Below are positions 24,799 to 38,400 of a stretch of DNA of 64,000 nucleotides, in pieces. The first letter of the stretch is position 1; every line of letters begins with the position of its first letter. Location of the stretch: NCBI GenBank assembly GCA_947650285.1, contig CANTFL010001482.1, positions 1-64,000 on the forward strand, read 5' to 3'. This DNA is from Hyaloperonospora brassicae (taxonomy: Eukaryota; Oomycota; Peronosporomycetes; Peronosporales; Peronosporaceae). The translations under genes were made by a program, and so were the position numbers. The notes under the pieces are model-generated. The model was given only the letters and a program-made list of their open reading frames with translations, was not told the origin of the DNA and searched no databases.

Positions 24799-25492
24799 CC
24801 AAATAGAAACGTGACATCATACTGCTTATTTCTACCTTAACCGACGAAAAGTTACATCTCACTGCTTGCTTGTAACTTAATCAACAATTATCGATACGTG
24901 TGACACAGCTGGACTTTCGATGTAGTGATTACACCGCATGAGTTCAGTATAGGAACAACTGTAGCTCACTCTGGGACCGTAACGACACCGCGTACCTTCA
25001 GTATAAGAATGCGCTGTATCACTCTCAAATGATCGTTATTACAGATGAGGGGCTCCATAACATTTCTTGATGTTCGGAGTAAGCTAACGCCATTGAAATG
25101 TAAATAAATTAGTGGTTCTGTGTCAACGTGAGAAAGGGATGCAGCCGCACTAGATAGTAGGGAGTCAAGGTAGGATGAAGGGCGGGATTTGTTGGCGTGG
25201 CCACGTCTCACAAATACGATGTTTCATCTTGCCTTCCCCACCTTTGCTTCCATTCTCCTTCAAAAACGAATTTCTAGAAGTAGAAGGTATTCAAATCTCG
25301 CTACTTCGTTTTCTTCTTATCTCTATCCGTTGATGCATCCCATATCTCTTCATCTACCCTTTTCCGTCTTGCGTAAACGTTGGTCCGTTACACAAATTTA
25401 ACATTGTCCATTAATTAGCCAGTATGTCAAATTAAGACTCAAGTAGTTTTGTCTAAAACAAATAGTAGTGCCGGAGAGCCCAAATGATCTAG
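24799..25492. other. Boundary region before the transposon block
   Basis: AT-richer than the gene regions. It contains short repeated phrases (TTACATCTCACTGCTTGCTTG-like near 24820 and 24855) but no gene. It may include old LTR or flanking transposon sequence. Confidence 0.35.
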
Positions 25493-27552
25493 CAACGTCA
25501 TAATAATTTGCAGACCTCTCGAAGAAGTTGTGCTTAGCACATAATCATGCACATTACTGCCACTAGTGATGAGGCATCCATCATCACATTGGAGATAGAG
25601 GTGACAGCAGATATATCACTTCGTCCCTAGTTGATTGCGGCGCGTCGGAAAATTTGCTCGACGCCATTCGCTACAGTATTTTTGGCCCAGGTTCGTTGAT
25701 ATCCAGACCATTCCAACGAGAATGACGGTGCACATTGCAGCAGACGCATACGTCTGTGAAAGTGAAGTAACGTGCAGTGGGGATTCGCTACACGTTAGAA
25801 GATGAACATCACAAGGAAGATTTCTTTGTACTAGATCTGTATGAAATTTTGATGTCATCCTTGGTTTTCCTTTGGCCTCGAAAGTACGAGCCAGCTTGTA
25901 GCTGGATCAGCTTGCAGCATCGGTCCGTGCAAATGAATGCGCTTGTTCACCAAACTCATCTGATGAGCGTCTTAGAGCATTCAAAAACACGTAAATTTTC
26001 TACGAGTGCGATGACATCACTTGTGGTTCGATAGTTGTCACGACTACGCAAAACGTCAGCAGTAGACCACTACACTGTAAATAACGCTGACGGCGTCTGA
26101 AAATCTATACACAGGTAGTGCCGAAGACCCACCACTAAAATTAGTCGAGTGGAAATGGGAATGAATGCTCGCGTAGGGGCCACAACTATAATTAGTCGAG
26201 TGGAAATGGGAATGAATACTCGCCTCGAGGCCAGTATCAAAGGAAGAAGACACCCATGTTACCCAGAAGTGGCAACAACGTAATCCTAGGTCGACTGTAT
26301 AGCCGACCGTAGGAGACCAGGCTGTGGTAGCGCTACCGAATCTAGATGACGTTGAGGGAATGAGTCCCTAAGTACTTGAGGAAATAAGTTTGCAGGATAT
26401 AACCGAGGCATTGAATGTCTTGGTGAATGACTGAAAAATGTAGGCGCTTTTACACTTCAACCAATAGCGCCTCCAAAGTCAACTTCGGATATACCTTACT
26501 TTACCACTCTCGGACCTAAACGGTTTTTTCAAGATCTGCAAAGTTGCAAAGTCTTGCAGACATGCGCGCTCGTCGCGGAGGACGAGTACGTTGCCGATAT
26601 TTCTTCGTAAATCAGTATTTGCAAAGAACGGACGGGTTCCCAGAATCTCATCGATAGACGAAAGTGCCTAGATAAGAAGACTAGGATTGAGCGATACACG
26701 CCTCGAATCTGGAAGTCGTCGAAGGTGAACCCTTTATACGGGGACTTGATCGAATTCAAGGATGCGCTCGCTGAATCCGTGCAGTGTGAGTTACATTAGG
26801 ATCAAGGTACTCGCCATGAGATCGAAATGAAAACCGGTATGAAGTAATCTGTCATGTAGCAATGGCCTCTGCATAGTGGAAATTCATTGCGGTCGACAAG
26901 TTCTTTATCGATCGCTCAGAAGTATGCCATATGATCAAATCAACTTTACCACATCTCTCTCGGACCTTCTGTGTGCGCAAGGCCACGTGAGGTGGGTGAA
27001 TATTGCAATCAATCAACAAGCTTGATTCTGCAAAAGGTACCGGCTCCGACGCCGATATAATGAAAGGACATTATGATCGATGGTGTGTCTAAGCGTACCA
27101 TCGTATAGTCCGTGGATATGATATCTTTCTTCTATGAGATCATGATGCGTGAACGGGACATACCGTGAATAGCAGTGATTACCTCCAGCGGTATGCTCTG
27201 GGTATGGCTAATGACGTCACAAGGATAATTAACATCCCGTCACATTCAAAATATGCGGAACGAATCTGATAAGATCAATGATAGGTTTTGCACCGAGATA
27301 CTTCGACGATGTTTCGTCCATATCCCGATCATGGATGGAAAGACGGATGTGGAGGAAGTCCACTGGCTCCACTAATGGAAGGCTCTTACACTTATGCGCG
27401 ATCATATCTTGTGCGCCTACCTCAAGAGGTGCATTAGCAGCTAGCAAATACCACTTCACAGATTTATCGTTGGTATAAACGTATTAAGCTCTAATACGGA
27501 AAGATCAAGGCGGTCACCGACTGACCTGTATCAGTCGATGTCAAGGGACTTT
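25493..27552 (+). repeat. Left arm of 2060-bp inverted repeat
   Basis: Reverse-complementary to 29583-31642. Both arms measure 2060 bp, with scattered single-base differences in the parts compared (roughly 98-99% identity by eye). The content is the gag/protease-to-RT part of the decayed gypsy pol. The inner breakpoint falls just after the RT region. Confidence 0.9.
26139..26223. repeat. 51-bp direct repeat within the inverted-repeat arm
   Basis: Units beginning AATTAGTCGAGTGGAAATGG start at 26139 and 26190 and are followed by similar bases. On the opposite strand they would encode repeated ASIHSHFHSTN. The mirrored copy lies at about 30912-30996 in the right arm, so the duplication predates the inversion. 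Confidence 0.8.
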
Positions 27553-29582
27553 GAATGTTCCTTGGACTAGCGACGTTTTTGCTCGAATACTCGCGAAACC
27601 ATGCCGGTATGACTTCTCGTCTCTCTATTTGATTGAAGTAGAACGAGAAATGGTCGTGGATTGCTTAGTATCAGCATTTTTATTCAATCGGTGTCAAAAA
27701 AGCTCGATCCTTTCGCCAGTGTTGACGATTGAGAACCAAGATAGGTCACTTCCTGTCGTCTGTGACGTCATCGTTTTTGCAGTCGGCTACTCGTTGATGC
27801 ATTAAGATGCTGGCGTCTCAGAGAGCGTCATCTCATACCACTCGCGTTAGATGCATCCATCTGAGCGCAACGACTTATTGCATGACAAAAAACCTTGCCA
27901 CAAAGTATTCACTAGATAATTTTCGCGTCTATCTCCTTGAAGATATACCGTTCATCGTTGTACAGACCAAATGCGTCATCGTGCACGAACGTTAACAATT
28001 CACAACTATAGAAAAGAATGACGAGGCGCATGTAGTATTTAGCGGAGCATAACTTCTCCATTGAGTACAATTAGGACGAATCAAGTTCGTCGCTTATGCG
28101 CTTTCGCGCCGGCATATTTTCCAAATTGCTGCGAAGTACAAATGTGAGGATAGATCCACTGTTGCAACGCTAATTAGATGCGCCCCATGGTAGAGTCTTT
28201 TCGACGAAGTGAGACCGGAAGATGAATCTCCTTACAGATCCTTCCCGGCAGTCTTCTAAAAACTCTCCAGAGACGCATAGGTTCCCTTCGGATCAGCATC
28301 CGTCAGTGACACACCAGTTTTAGTCGTTTCTACTCATAATGATCCTGCGACTGCTGGTCGTTTATGAGTGTCGTTGTGCGCCAATAAGTGAGTATCAAAT
28401 CGTGATAAGACATATCTCCTGGCCAGATGAGACTTGAATGGTAATGCAGATATCATTTCGTGCGCAGGTGCATTCGTGATCGTTAGTCTTGCCAGTAGGT
28501 AAAGCCTATTCCTTCACTTTCCGCACCATGCAGCCTCTGTGTCCCGGCAGAGTACGGCGGGCATTCCGTGTGTTTCAACGTCGTCTTCAATTTGTCCAAG
28601 GATGATAATAAGACTTCTGGCTTTCTTTCGTTTGTAGATCGTTTCATCAATATGGATCATCGTGTGTCTATCACGAATGCAATCACAGCATAATGAAGTG
28701 CTTTTGTCTTATCTAAAAATCTTTGTATGCAATGAATTACCCTGTGAAGTCAAGTCCGAATAAAAACCGCGTTGCGGAAGCGTTTGAACAATCCAGCCCC
28801 TATATCGCAGATCAATATTGACCGATTTCGACTTCTGACCATCCGCAAAAGATGTTTAGATAGAAAGAGCCATTATTTTCGTGGAAAAGACTCTTCGTAG
28901 ATACGTCCAAATGGTTACGAGTTTGAGTGACTTCTTACCAATGGATGCAGTGAATGGAGTAAGTCATCCGCGCATCCTCACTTTGTTAGCGTGTGACGAA
29001 CGGGGGTAGGTGCTGGCTCGAGCAAAACACGATCTGACCCTTGATCATCACGCACCGGTGTTAGCATCGACGCGAAATACACTGATGCCGATATAATCAA
29101 CATCAAAGAAGACATCCCTAACAATAGAAATGAAGATATTGATGACTTAGACGGTGCATACGATGCTGGTATATTCGGTATTGCAAATGACTATTCCAGA
29201 GAGGGCGTCATTGTCCACGCTGAGATAGAAGAGAAAGAACTATCCGCATTGCTCATAAGGTGCACTGATAAAGAGAAAAACAATTTAGCAGGGAAATTGG
29301 TACCTCTACGAGAACAAGTGGTACGATTTTCCCAACACACCATCTCGGAAGTCATGGAGCGACCAATCGACAACGCAGACAGAAACAGAAGATAAATTGT
29401 TCGTTTATACAGTGCAGGAGATCTAGTACTACTGTATAGTGTAACCTGCCTTGATACGTAATCCTTTCCGTCGACCGCAGTAAACTACGGTACAAAAACA
29501 TCGGCTCATTTCGTGTGCTTCGTTGCCTAAGCATGGTATACGCAAAGAAGTATCGCTCTGATAGTACGAGCAGGAGTCATCG

Positions 29583-31642
29583 AAGTCCCTTGACATCGAC
29601 TGATACAGGTCAGTCGGTGATCGCCTTGATCTTTTCCATATTAGGGCTTAATACGTTTATACCAACGATAAATCTGTGAAGTGGTATTTGCTAGCTGCTT
29701 ATACACTTCTTGAGGTAGGCGCACAAGATATGATCGCGCATAAGTTTAAGAGCCTTCCATTAGTGGAGCCAGTGGACTTCCTCCACATCCGTCTTTCCAT
29801 CCATGATCGGGATATGGACGAAACATCGTCGAAGTATCTCGGTGCAAAACCTATCATTGATCTTATCAGATTCGTTCCGCATATTTTGAATGTGACGGGA
29901 TGTTAATTATCCTTGTGACGTCATTAGCCATACCCAGAGCATACCGCTGGAGGTAATCACTGCTATTCACGGTATGTCCCGTTCACGCATCATGATCTCA
30001 TAGAAGAAAGATATCATATCCACGGACTATACGATGGTACGCTTAGACACACCATCGATCATAACGTCCTTTCATTATATCGGCGTCGGAGCCGGTACCT
30101 TTTGCAGAATCAAGCTTGTTGATTGATTGCAATATTCACTCACCTCACGTGGCCTTGCGCACACAGAAGGTCCGAGAGAGATGTGGTAAAGTTGATTTGA
30201 TCATATGGCATACTTCTGAGCGATCGATAAAGAACTTGTCGACCGCAATGAATTTCCACTATGCAGAGGCCATTGCTACATGACAGATTACTTCATACCG
30301 GTTTTCATTTCGATCTCATGGCGAGTACCTTGATCCTAATGTAACTCACACTGCACGGATTCAGCGAGCGCATCCTTGAATTCGATCAAGTCCCCGTATA
30401 AAGGGTTCACCTTCGACGACTTCCAGATTCGAGGCGTGTATCGCTCAATCCTAGTCTTCTTATCTAGGCACTTTCGTCTATCGATGAGATTCTGGGAACC
30501 CGTCCGTTCTTTGCAAATACTGATTTACGAAGAAATATCGGCAACGTACTCGTCCTCCGCGACGAGCGCGCATGTCTGCAAGACTTTGCAACTTTGCAGA
30601 TCTGGAAAGAACCGTTTAGGTCCGAGATTGGTAAAGTAAGGTATATCCGAAGTTGACTTTGGAGGCGCTATTGGTTGAAGTGTAAAAGCGCCTACATTTT
30701 TCAGTCATTCACCAAGACATTCAATGCCTCGGTTATATCCTGCAAACTTATTTCCTCAAGTACTTAGGGACTCATTCCCTCAACGTCATCTAGATCCGGT
30801 AGCGCTACCACATCCTGGTCTCCTACGGTCGGCTATACAGTCGACCTAGGATTACGTTGTTGCCACTTCTGGGTAACATGGGTGTCTTCTTCCTTTGATA
30901 CTGGCCTCGAGGCGAGTATTCATTCCCATTTCCACTCGACTAATTATAGTTGTGGCCCCTACGCGAGCATTCATTCCCATTTCCACTCGACTAATTTTAG
31001 TGGTGGGTCTTCGGCACTACCTGTGTATAGATTTTCAGACGCCGTCAGCGTTATTTACAGTGTAGTGGTCTACTGCTGACGTTTTGCGTAGTCGTGACAA
31101 CTATCGAACCACAAGTGATGTCATCGCACTCGTAGAAAATTTACGTGTTTTTGAATGCTCTAAGACGCTCATCAGATGAGTTTGGTGAACAAGCGCATTC
31201 ATTTGCACGGACCGATGCTGCAAGCTGATCCAGCTACAAGCTGGATCGTACTTTCGAGGCCAAAGGAAAACCAAGGATGACATCAAAATTTCATACAGAT
31301 CTAGTACAAAGAAATCTTCCTTGTGATGTTCATCTTCTAACGTGTAGCGAATCCCCACTGCACGTTACTTCACTTTCACAGACGTATGCGTCTGCTGCAA
31401 TGTGCACCGTCATTCTCGTTGGAATGGTCTGGATATCAACGAACCTGGGCCAAAAATACTGTAGCGAATGGCGTCGAGCAAATTTTCCGACGCGCCGCAA
31501 TCAACTAGGGACGAAGTGATATATCTGCTGTCACCTCTATCTCCAATGTGATGATGGATGCCTCATCACTAGAGGCAGCAATGTGCATGATTATGTGCTA
31601 AGCACAACTTCTTCGAGAGGTCTGCAAATTATTATGACGTTG
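29583..31642 (-). repeat. Right arm of 2060-bp inverted repeat
   Basis: Inverted copy of 25493-27552. The spacer 27553-29582 (2030 bp) is single copy and carries the RNase H and integrase traces. The same stops and frameshifts are present in both arms, so decay came before duplication. Confidence 0.9.
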
Positions 31643-31649
31643 ATAGATT

Positions 31650-32931
31650 AGTAAAGCACCCGGTCTTGAATGACCCCGTCCATTTTAAGGTTCCTCTATG
31701 CAATTCGTTACCTATTCACCGCCCATAGCGCGGTTTCAGCAACAACTTGTGATTTAGTTGGTTGCTACAATGGCCTGTATTGACCAATGTGTGGACCAGT
31801 GTCGAATGTTACCCTCGATGGTATTATCCCATCAATTTATACTCAGGAATGACAATACTGCAGCATGTGGTCAGTGATGATAGTATTGTCATGGACCCAT
31901 TTTGGTGTCAATGACATGTATCAAGCTCACCTCGTCTCATACTATGCATTCCTCCTTGTATTGAACCACAACAACCATAATACGCTTGGTCTTCGCTGTG
32001 GTCCAAGGTTCAGCAAATCGCAGGGCGTCTTCGATATTCGAGTCTGATAATTATCCCAAAAGGTATGATGTGGCGAATCGTGATCGTGGTGCAGAATGAC
32101 AAAAAGGTCACCGTCGACCGTCGATCGAGTCAGAACGTAGCCGGATACTTCATTCGACTCGAGTATCTCGGCTTTCGCTTGGTATCGATCCAGGTCTTTT
32201 CAATAGTGAAAAACTCAGTCATAGAATAGCTAGATGATCAGGTTCTTGCGTGGCTCTCTTCGACGATCGACCGAGTCTTGCCAACGATCTCATGAGCTGT
32301 AATCTGCATGCGAGCTTTATATTTGTGTTCTCATCTCACCATATTGTCAAAAATGCATGACAGCATATTATTCCAACGGACGGACGAGATAGGGCGCGCT
32401 CGCAAATCAATAAGCTGACGGAAGATCATTTGACGGGAGCATGGTGCCATCTGTAGCACACAATAAGACTGGAAGTACCTAAAAGCAGCTCACCCACACG
32501 GAAAATATAGTCATGTTTTCGTCGCAACAGCCCGGTCGTATCACGCAAAAGAGTCATCTTTCGACATTATGTCCCGTTGAACGTCGACCTACGTACAAGG
32601 CGGATAGCGTGAAAGTGTAGAACTTGACGTGTCTCTTGAAGTGCGGGTTGGTGTACCTGGATATGAGACGCATATGTAGCACCTTCGGTGCTGGCAAATA
32701 TAGCAGACAAGCCAGCTAATTATGTGCACTGAGTCATGTCGACACGAATGGCCCGATCGATTCGGGACATGCACTGATGATGTCAAACGAGATATTGGGC
32801 GCGTATAGAACGTTATCAGTTTGCATGCAATTCGCTTCACGTGTACGTTGAGCTGCATATTCTTCTCTATGATGTATGACTTCGACAACAGTGGGACTAC
32901 TATCTCGGATGGAGATGGCAGCACACACTGC
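31650..32931 (-). mobile_element. Copia-like retroelement remnant
   Basis: On the minus strand a gag-pre-integrase-like stretch is visible near 32760-32900 (MQTDNVLYAPNISFDIISAC, like the copia DVLY-P-NLLS block). A degenerate integrase-like MGGE.VTNC occurs near 31710. Stops interrupt all frames. The LTR element at 32932 is inserted against its right end. The assignment rests on short motifs only. Confidence 0.4.
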
Positions 32932-34791
32932 TGTGGTGAAGTCGATCTCACAAAATGACTTTAGTGAGTGTCAATCTTCCACTTGCCCAGACTTGCCGAC
33001 TCACGGAGGGGGTACTCCGATCCGTGCCTTGCTGTATAACCTTGTGCTCACCTTGTGTACCCGTCGGTTGGGCTGGCTTGAGCTCTTCGTAACGGCCTTG
33101 GGAGATGTCGATCTCGCTGAGGGTTTGGGGTTGAGCGTTCGCTTCCGGTGCGGAAATCTTCACACCACGAACGGGGTTCTGCGATCTTGATCTTGAGTCG
33201 CGGCAGTCACTCTTGGGCGATGTCGCGATCTCGATCTTGAATCACACCGATCTCGATTTGTCTTCGGGATCGGGGTCTTCGCTGTGCGGAAATCTTCACT
33301 CAGCAAATAGTTGTCTTGCGTCGATCTTGCGTTGGGATCGGTCCGATCTAGTCTCGGGATCGGCCGATCTTGCCGGAAGTGCGCAATATGGGTGGATCGG
33401 TTGCTTGTTTCGCCAAAATGAAACGTGCCGATCTGCCCTGTAGATCGCTTCGGTCTTGCTCGGTCTTGTCTTGAACTCCTTGTCCAGATCTTCTGACCAC
33501 TTGAGCTGCCTCGCGATCTTGTAACCAATGTCCTTTTCCTTTTCCTGATGTTGCTGCTACCCTAGCAGTTGAGTTGAGTGTGAGTACTTGATCGATCCGG
33601 GCCAAATATCCCGAGATCGCTCTTCTCGATCTTGGCCAACAATCCAAGATCGGTCTTCTGTGTCCTTGTAACACGCGCGCCTTGACCCGCCGGGGAAGCC
33701 AAATCAATCTTGCCCGGAGAAGAGGGGAGGGGAACGTGCGTCGTGAGCAGAAGAAGTAGAGTTCAAGTCTGTTTATTAACCAACCAAATTAATATCCGAC
33801 CTATCCTTAAGCCTATTCCCAACCGTAGGTCACTGTCCAAGTCGATATCACCTTTAAGCTTGACCGCCCCCTTGAACACGTGTCGAAATCTCGTGACCTG
33901 TGCTCCAAAGATAGCGCCAATACTCCCGATATCGTACCTAGACACCAAAAAGAGACCAAATTCCAAATACGGTACCAAATACCCAATTTTGGTACCGAAA
34001 AGTCCAAAATAGTATCCAAATGCCGAACGTGTCTAAATCCATTTTGCGACGTCAATTCAACCGGCTTCCACTGTCTCTTTCGGTCTGAACTTTTGCGACA
34101 TCACTCATGGACCTTCAACAAGCATGTATATCACAATCCAATAGCTCCATCATCGATATATCCATAATCAGCAGGGAACATGACCGATCTGATGCCCAAT
34201 TCGAGATCGTTGAGGATCGACACAGTGCGATCCGGCCCTATATGTTCTTCCGTTAGTTGTGCATGGTCCGATACCATCCTCAAGGGTTTAGCCGCACAAT
34301 GGGACCATCCACAATTCTCAAAACGGTCCCACGGACTCCCACAAACATCCGCACTTCCAGATCGGTCCATAATTAACCTAAATCAGTACTCCCATTGGAG
34401 ATCGGTGATGTGTATCTTCGATCACCTGGATGCTGCAACTTTGTCACAGAGTCACGTCGCATCGCTTGGTCTCAGAAGTACCTTTCTCAGTTCAGATCGG
34501 TCTTCTGGTTCAATCTAGTCCCTCGTCCCAGATTGCACCGTGGAAATCATCGATGTCTGCGACTCGTCCCAGATTGTTCCAAGAAAATCACCCCTTTCTG
34601 CGCCTCGTCTCAGACCGTTCCACGTCCATCCTTTGGCCGACCGTTGGATCGGTCCGTCGATCTCCGTGGGATCACCTTCCGCCTCTCATCGGATCGCCAG
34701 ATCACTTGGTGCCATTTTTCACCAGTACGTGGCGCCTCAATTAGATGGCCACCGATCCATATCATAAAATTTAATTAATGACTTTGCCACA
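32932..34791 (-). repeat. 3' LTR (element on minus strand), 1860 bp
   Basis: Nearly identical to 39648-41506. I noted only three differences by eye: one substitution near the first 25 bases, one near 33805 and a one-base indel near 33952. It is rich in GATCTTG phrases. Short frames inside are not conserved proteins. Confidence 0.93.
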
Positions 34792-34803
34792 ACCGCCCCC
34801 TGT
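34792..34803 (-). other. Polypurine tract
   Basis: On the minus strand the sequence AGGGGGCGGT directly precedes the TGTGG start of the 3' LTR. This is the expected position for the plus-strand DNA primer. It is short but correctly placed. Confidence 0.6.
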
Positions 34804-35462
34804 ACTGAAGTCCGTTTGGGCAGCAAGAGGCTTCAGTCCAGTAACTCATCAACTTCGTTCCAAGCAGTCACGTCCATCCCATGACCTCCCCGACGCGTCT
34901 TCCCACTTCGTCAGTACCCTCGGAGTGTTCTACCGCATTTTGTCGCCGGATCGCGATCTGTCACCCAGATCGATCCATATCTCCACTTTTCCCTACATAC
35001 AACCGGATCGACAGCCTGAGCTCAGCCCATCCCACTCTTCACCAGATCGATAGTTACATGGGCTCCACTAATATCTCCATTCAATCGACCTGGATCGCCA
35101 TTCTTAGTAGAATTCGAAAATGATAGTACATCAGATTTCATTGTCATCTTTCGTCACATCTTTTATCGTTGTATCACCATGCCAAATCAATCTCGCTCTC
35201 CATCAACTAGTTGGTAATTCAGTTCCATACTCATATACGAACAGCCCATTCCTCTGGCATGTACTACCTCCAAGTACACCCTTCAAACCCATTCCACCAG
35301 CATATGCTACCTCCTAGCACACCCGTCAACCGATATCCTGCGCCACATACAGCCTCCCGGTATGTTCTTTCACCGCCTTACAGCCATATGCAACCTCCTT
35401 GCATACTCCAACCACACCTAACCTCCAGATCGGTGTTCGACCCTTAGTGCAGCTTCTTCTCA

Positions 35463-38400
35463 TTACCTCGCCTTGAATCGATTCCGGCTTGCTCGATCAC
35501 GATCACATTTCTGCGACAAATACACGCAATTTACATCTGCATCATCTATCCAAGTCGGGTCGCTAGAGCCTTTCCAATACTTCCCGACTGGACCGTGTAC
35601 TCGTCCAACCCGTGGTTTTCGGCCAGATCGCACGTCTTCTGTTCTTTTCACTTCGAACTTATCATCCTCTCGACCTCCTTCCCAGCTATCGTCCGGCCAC
35701 AATACTTCATCAAAGTCCACTCGGTCAATATCGTATACCGTCAAACAGATTATTGGTCGATCCTGAAACATCTTGACCTGCTTCAACTTCGAAACATGAA
35801 CCGTCGAGAACAACCTGTATGGTTTACCATCAATATCCAGTCGTACGATACATCCTCCACATTTGACGGCCTCACGAAACGGTCCGTGCCACATATGGGC
35901 TAAACTTCGTGCATATTTATCCTTGAACCGATAGAGATAAAGCCGCAACTCCTCTTCACGACTTATCTGCAGTGGATTACAATCCGCATTATAGCGGTCG
36001 ATCCCCACCGTATCAGTCTCTGCGGTCACCACGGTGGACTGTCCATGCTCTTCATTGTATCCCATATCGGTCTCTTTTTTATGATGGTGACTAAATTCTT
36101 TTCTGTCAGGATCAACATCACTAGAATTTCCCCACTTGATAGCCTTTGCCCCCTCCTCGATGTTCAAGTTAGCAAATCGACAGGGTTCCACAGCGTCACA
36201 GCTCATAGCCTTGGTGTCATTTATCACAGCAGGAGACAGCATATCACCAAATACTCCAGGTAAGTCATTGTAAGTTTCTTTCATAGCTGCGTCTCCAAGC
36301 TGTCGATTGTCTCGTCCTTGTAACACACCATCTCGAGTCGACATCCCGCCTGACTGACGTCTGGACTCTCCATGCACCGTATCACTATCGTCAGGGTCTC
36401 CGTCTTTGGTCGCGGTATCTTCGCATACCCATCTATTCAATTCGATCGACGCTTGATTGATCTCCACCTTGACCTGCGCCGGCGATCTCGCACCCTCGTT
36501 TCCCTTCGACAATCTCACGGTCACAATCATTTCGAGTCCTTTAACCAGTTGGGAATGCTCTTCTTGCGACTCACCATCCTTGAACCCGATCCCGTCTGCC
36601 TGACTGCTGGACCGTTCTTGTAACAGATCAGCGACCTCAGACTCGGTGTCTTCGTTCATAATCTCCCTCGTAGCGTCAATCTCTTGCTTCGGTCGGTCTT
36701 GTATCCACTCGACGCTTTTAATCTTCTTTTTAGTATCCATCGCTGAAGGTATCTTCATACACAGTCGATATCCACTTGTAGGATGATCGCCGCAGAGAAA
36801 TCGGCGCCCCCAGTCCAGATCAGCTAGCAAATTGAGATATAATAACAGACCATTACACTCGTCTTCAGCACCTTCGCGACCCTGATCCACGTGATCTTGA
36901 TTCGCAATATATCTTTGACCACTAACTCGATCTTGATCGACGGAAAACTCAAATGACCCATCATGTGAATGCAGGTCGTTTTCGCTATATCGATCTCCAC
37001 TTGTAGGGTGATCACCGCAGAGAAATCCACGCCCCCTGTCCAGATCAGCTTCGAGATCTTGATCCATACAAAACGTTTGATGACTTTCTCGATCTTGATC
37101 GACAGAAAGCCCAAACGATCCATCAGGTAAATGCGAAATCACTTTGCGATCTTGACAGATCCAGTACTGCGAGTCACCTTCGGGATCTTGATCCGTAGAA
37201 TTTCCTTGACCTCTTTCTCGATCTTGATCAATATGACGTTGAATTGATCTATCGTGTGGAGGATGAACCACTCTTCGATCTCGTTCCGTCAAATACTGTA
37301 GATCCTCTTCGCAATCCCGGTCAGCAGAACTCTGAAACGATTCATCATGTGACAGTATATCGACGACGGCATTCTCTTCTCCTGACGCAGGTTTGATACT
37401 TTCTCCTCCCGTTTCAGCTTTAGAAATCCGATGAGTAATTACTGCCGCTTCCCTCGCCGTTTCCACCGGATCATCGTTTGATCGTGTCATTAACTCTATC
37501 GATTTAACATAGTTAGCAGGATTCGCTGGAGATTCGATCCATTCATTATCGGGCCACTTCCATTGTTCATCTGTAGTATTTTCATACGCTAAGGTTTGAC
37601 ACTCCTTGTATCGGCCAGATCCATACAACACGTATCCTTGAGATCTTGGTGTTGTCTCGCCTTTCATCCACATACCGAGTGTGGTATGTGGTGGTAACAC
37701 GATCTTCTGATCACCAATATTCGTCACCTGCAGATATAATAGCTTGCCAGGTCCGTATCTTACTGTTGGCACCCAATCCAGTCCTCGTGCGATCCACAAC
37801 CTTGAGAACGCTTGACTAATACCGATCTTCACCTCCGTAGATTCTCCAACAGGGATCTCGATGGGTTGATCAGTAGCTTTTATCTTTTTCACCTTCGATT
37901 TATACGGTGAACGTTGTCCTGAGAAGCGAATTGGATTCTCATCCGATTGTTTTCGTGAAAGGTAGTATTGTTGATCGACCAATTCTTCGTGTCCACAATA
38001 CCCGAACAAGAATTCTTCCACCAGCGCCTTCCAATCAAATTTTATCGATTCGTTCAGTTGAAGATACCAATATCGGGCTGGAGCGGTGAGCAAATCACCA
38101 AACTCCAAACATTTTTCATCATCGGGTATTTGTTCTCGAGCAAAAGCCGATCTGACCTTGCCGATCCAGCTCCGAGCCCAATCTTCGTCTCGACTTTTTC
38201 CTGAAAACTCTTCCAGATGTGAGAAGACGGAGGCCCTGTCGACTGTTTGTCCACAATATTCAAACAAGAATTCTTCCAACAGCGCATTCCAATCAAATTG
38301 TATCGATTCGTTCAGTTGAAGATACCAATATCGAGCTGGAACGGTAAGCAAATCACCAAACACCAAACATTTTTCTTCATCAGGTATTTGTTCCCGAAGA

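Larger units (their letters stand above)
25493..31642 (+). mobile_element. Decayed Ty3/gypsy pol with inverted duplication of its first half
   Basis: Reading rightwards on + through many stops and frameshifts, one meets a retroviral-type aspartic protease site (LVDCGASENLL near 25620), protease C-terminal traces (FFVLDL...RKYEP...W, 25820-25930), RT traces with a YFDD-like catalytic motif near 27300 and a following LTLMRDHILCAYLK near 27395, then RNase H (SPVLTIENQDRSLPVVCD near 27720, a degenerate AERNY-like block near 27870), an integrase core (TSGFLSFVDRF near 28620) and an integrase C-terminal block (QVVRFSQHTISEVMERPIDN near 29320; AGDLVLL near 29420). At 29583 an inverted copy of 25493-27552 begins. 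No LTRs were recognised. The element cannot encode a working polyprotein. Confidence 0.8.

Noticed and set aside
25493..31642. DNA transposon with long terminal inverted repeats
   Set aside because: The arms contain gypsy protease and RT traces that run colinearly into RNase H and integrase in the spacer, so this is a rearranged retroelement and not a transposase-type element.
33160..34055. Several open frames of 70-120 codons inside each LTR
   Set aside because: They recur in both LTRs only because the LTRs are copies, overlap in several frames, and consist of repeats of GATCTTG-type phrases.
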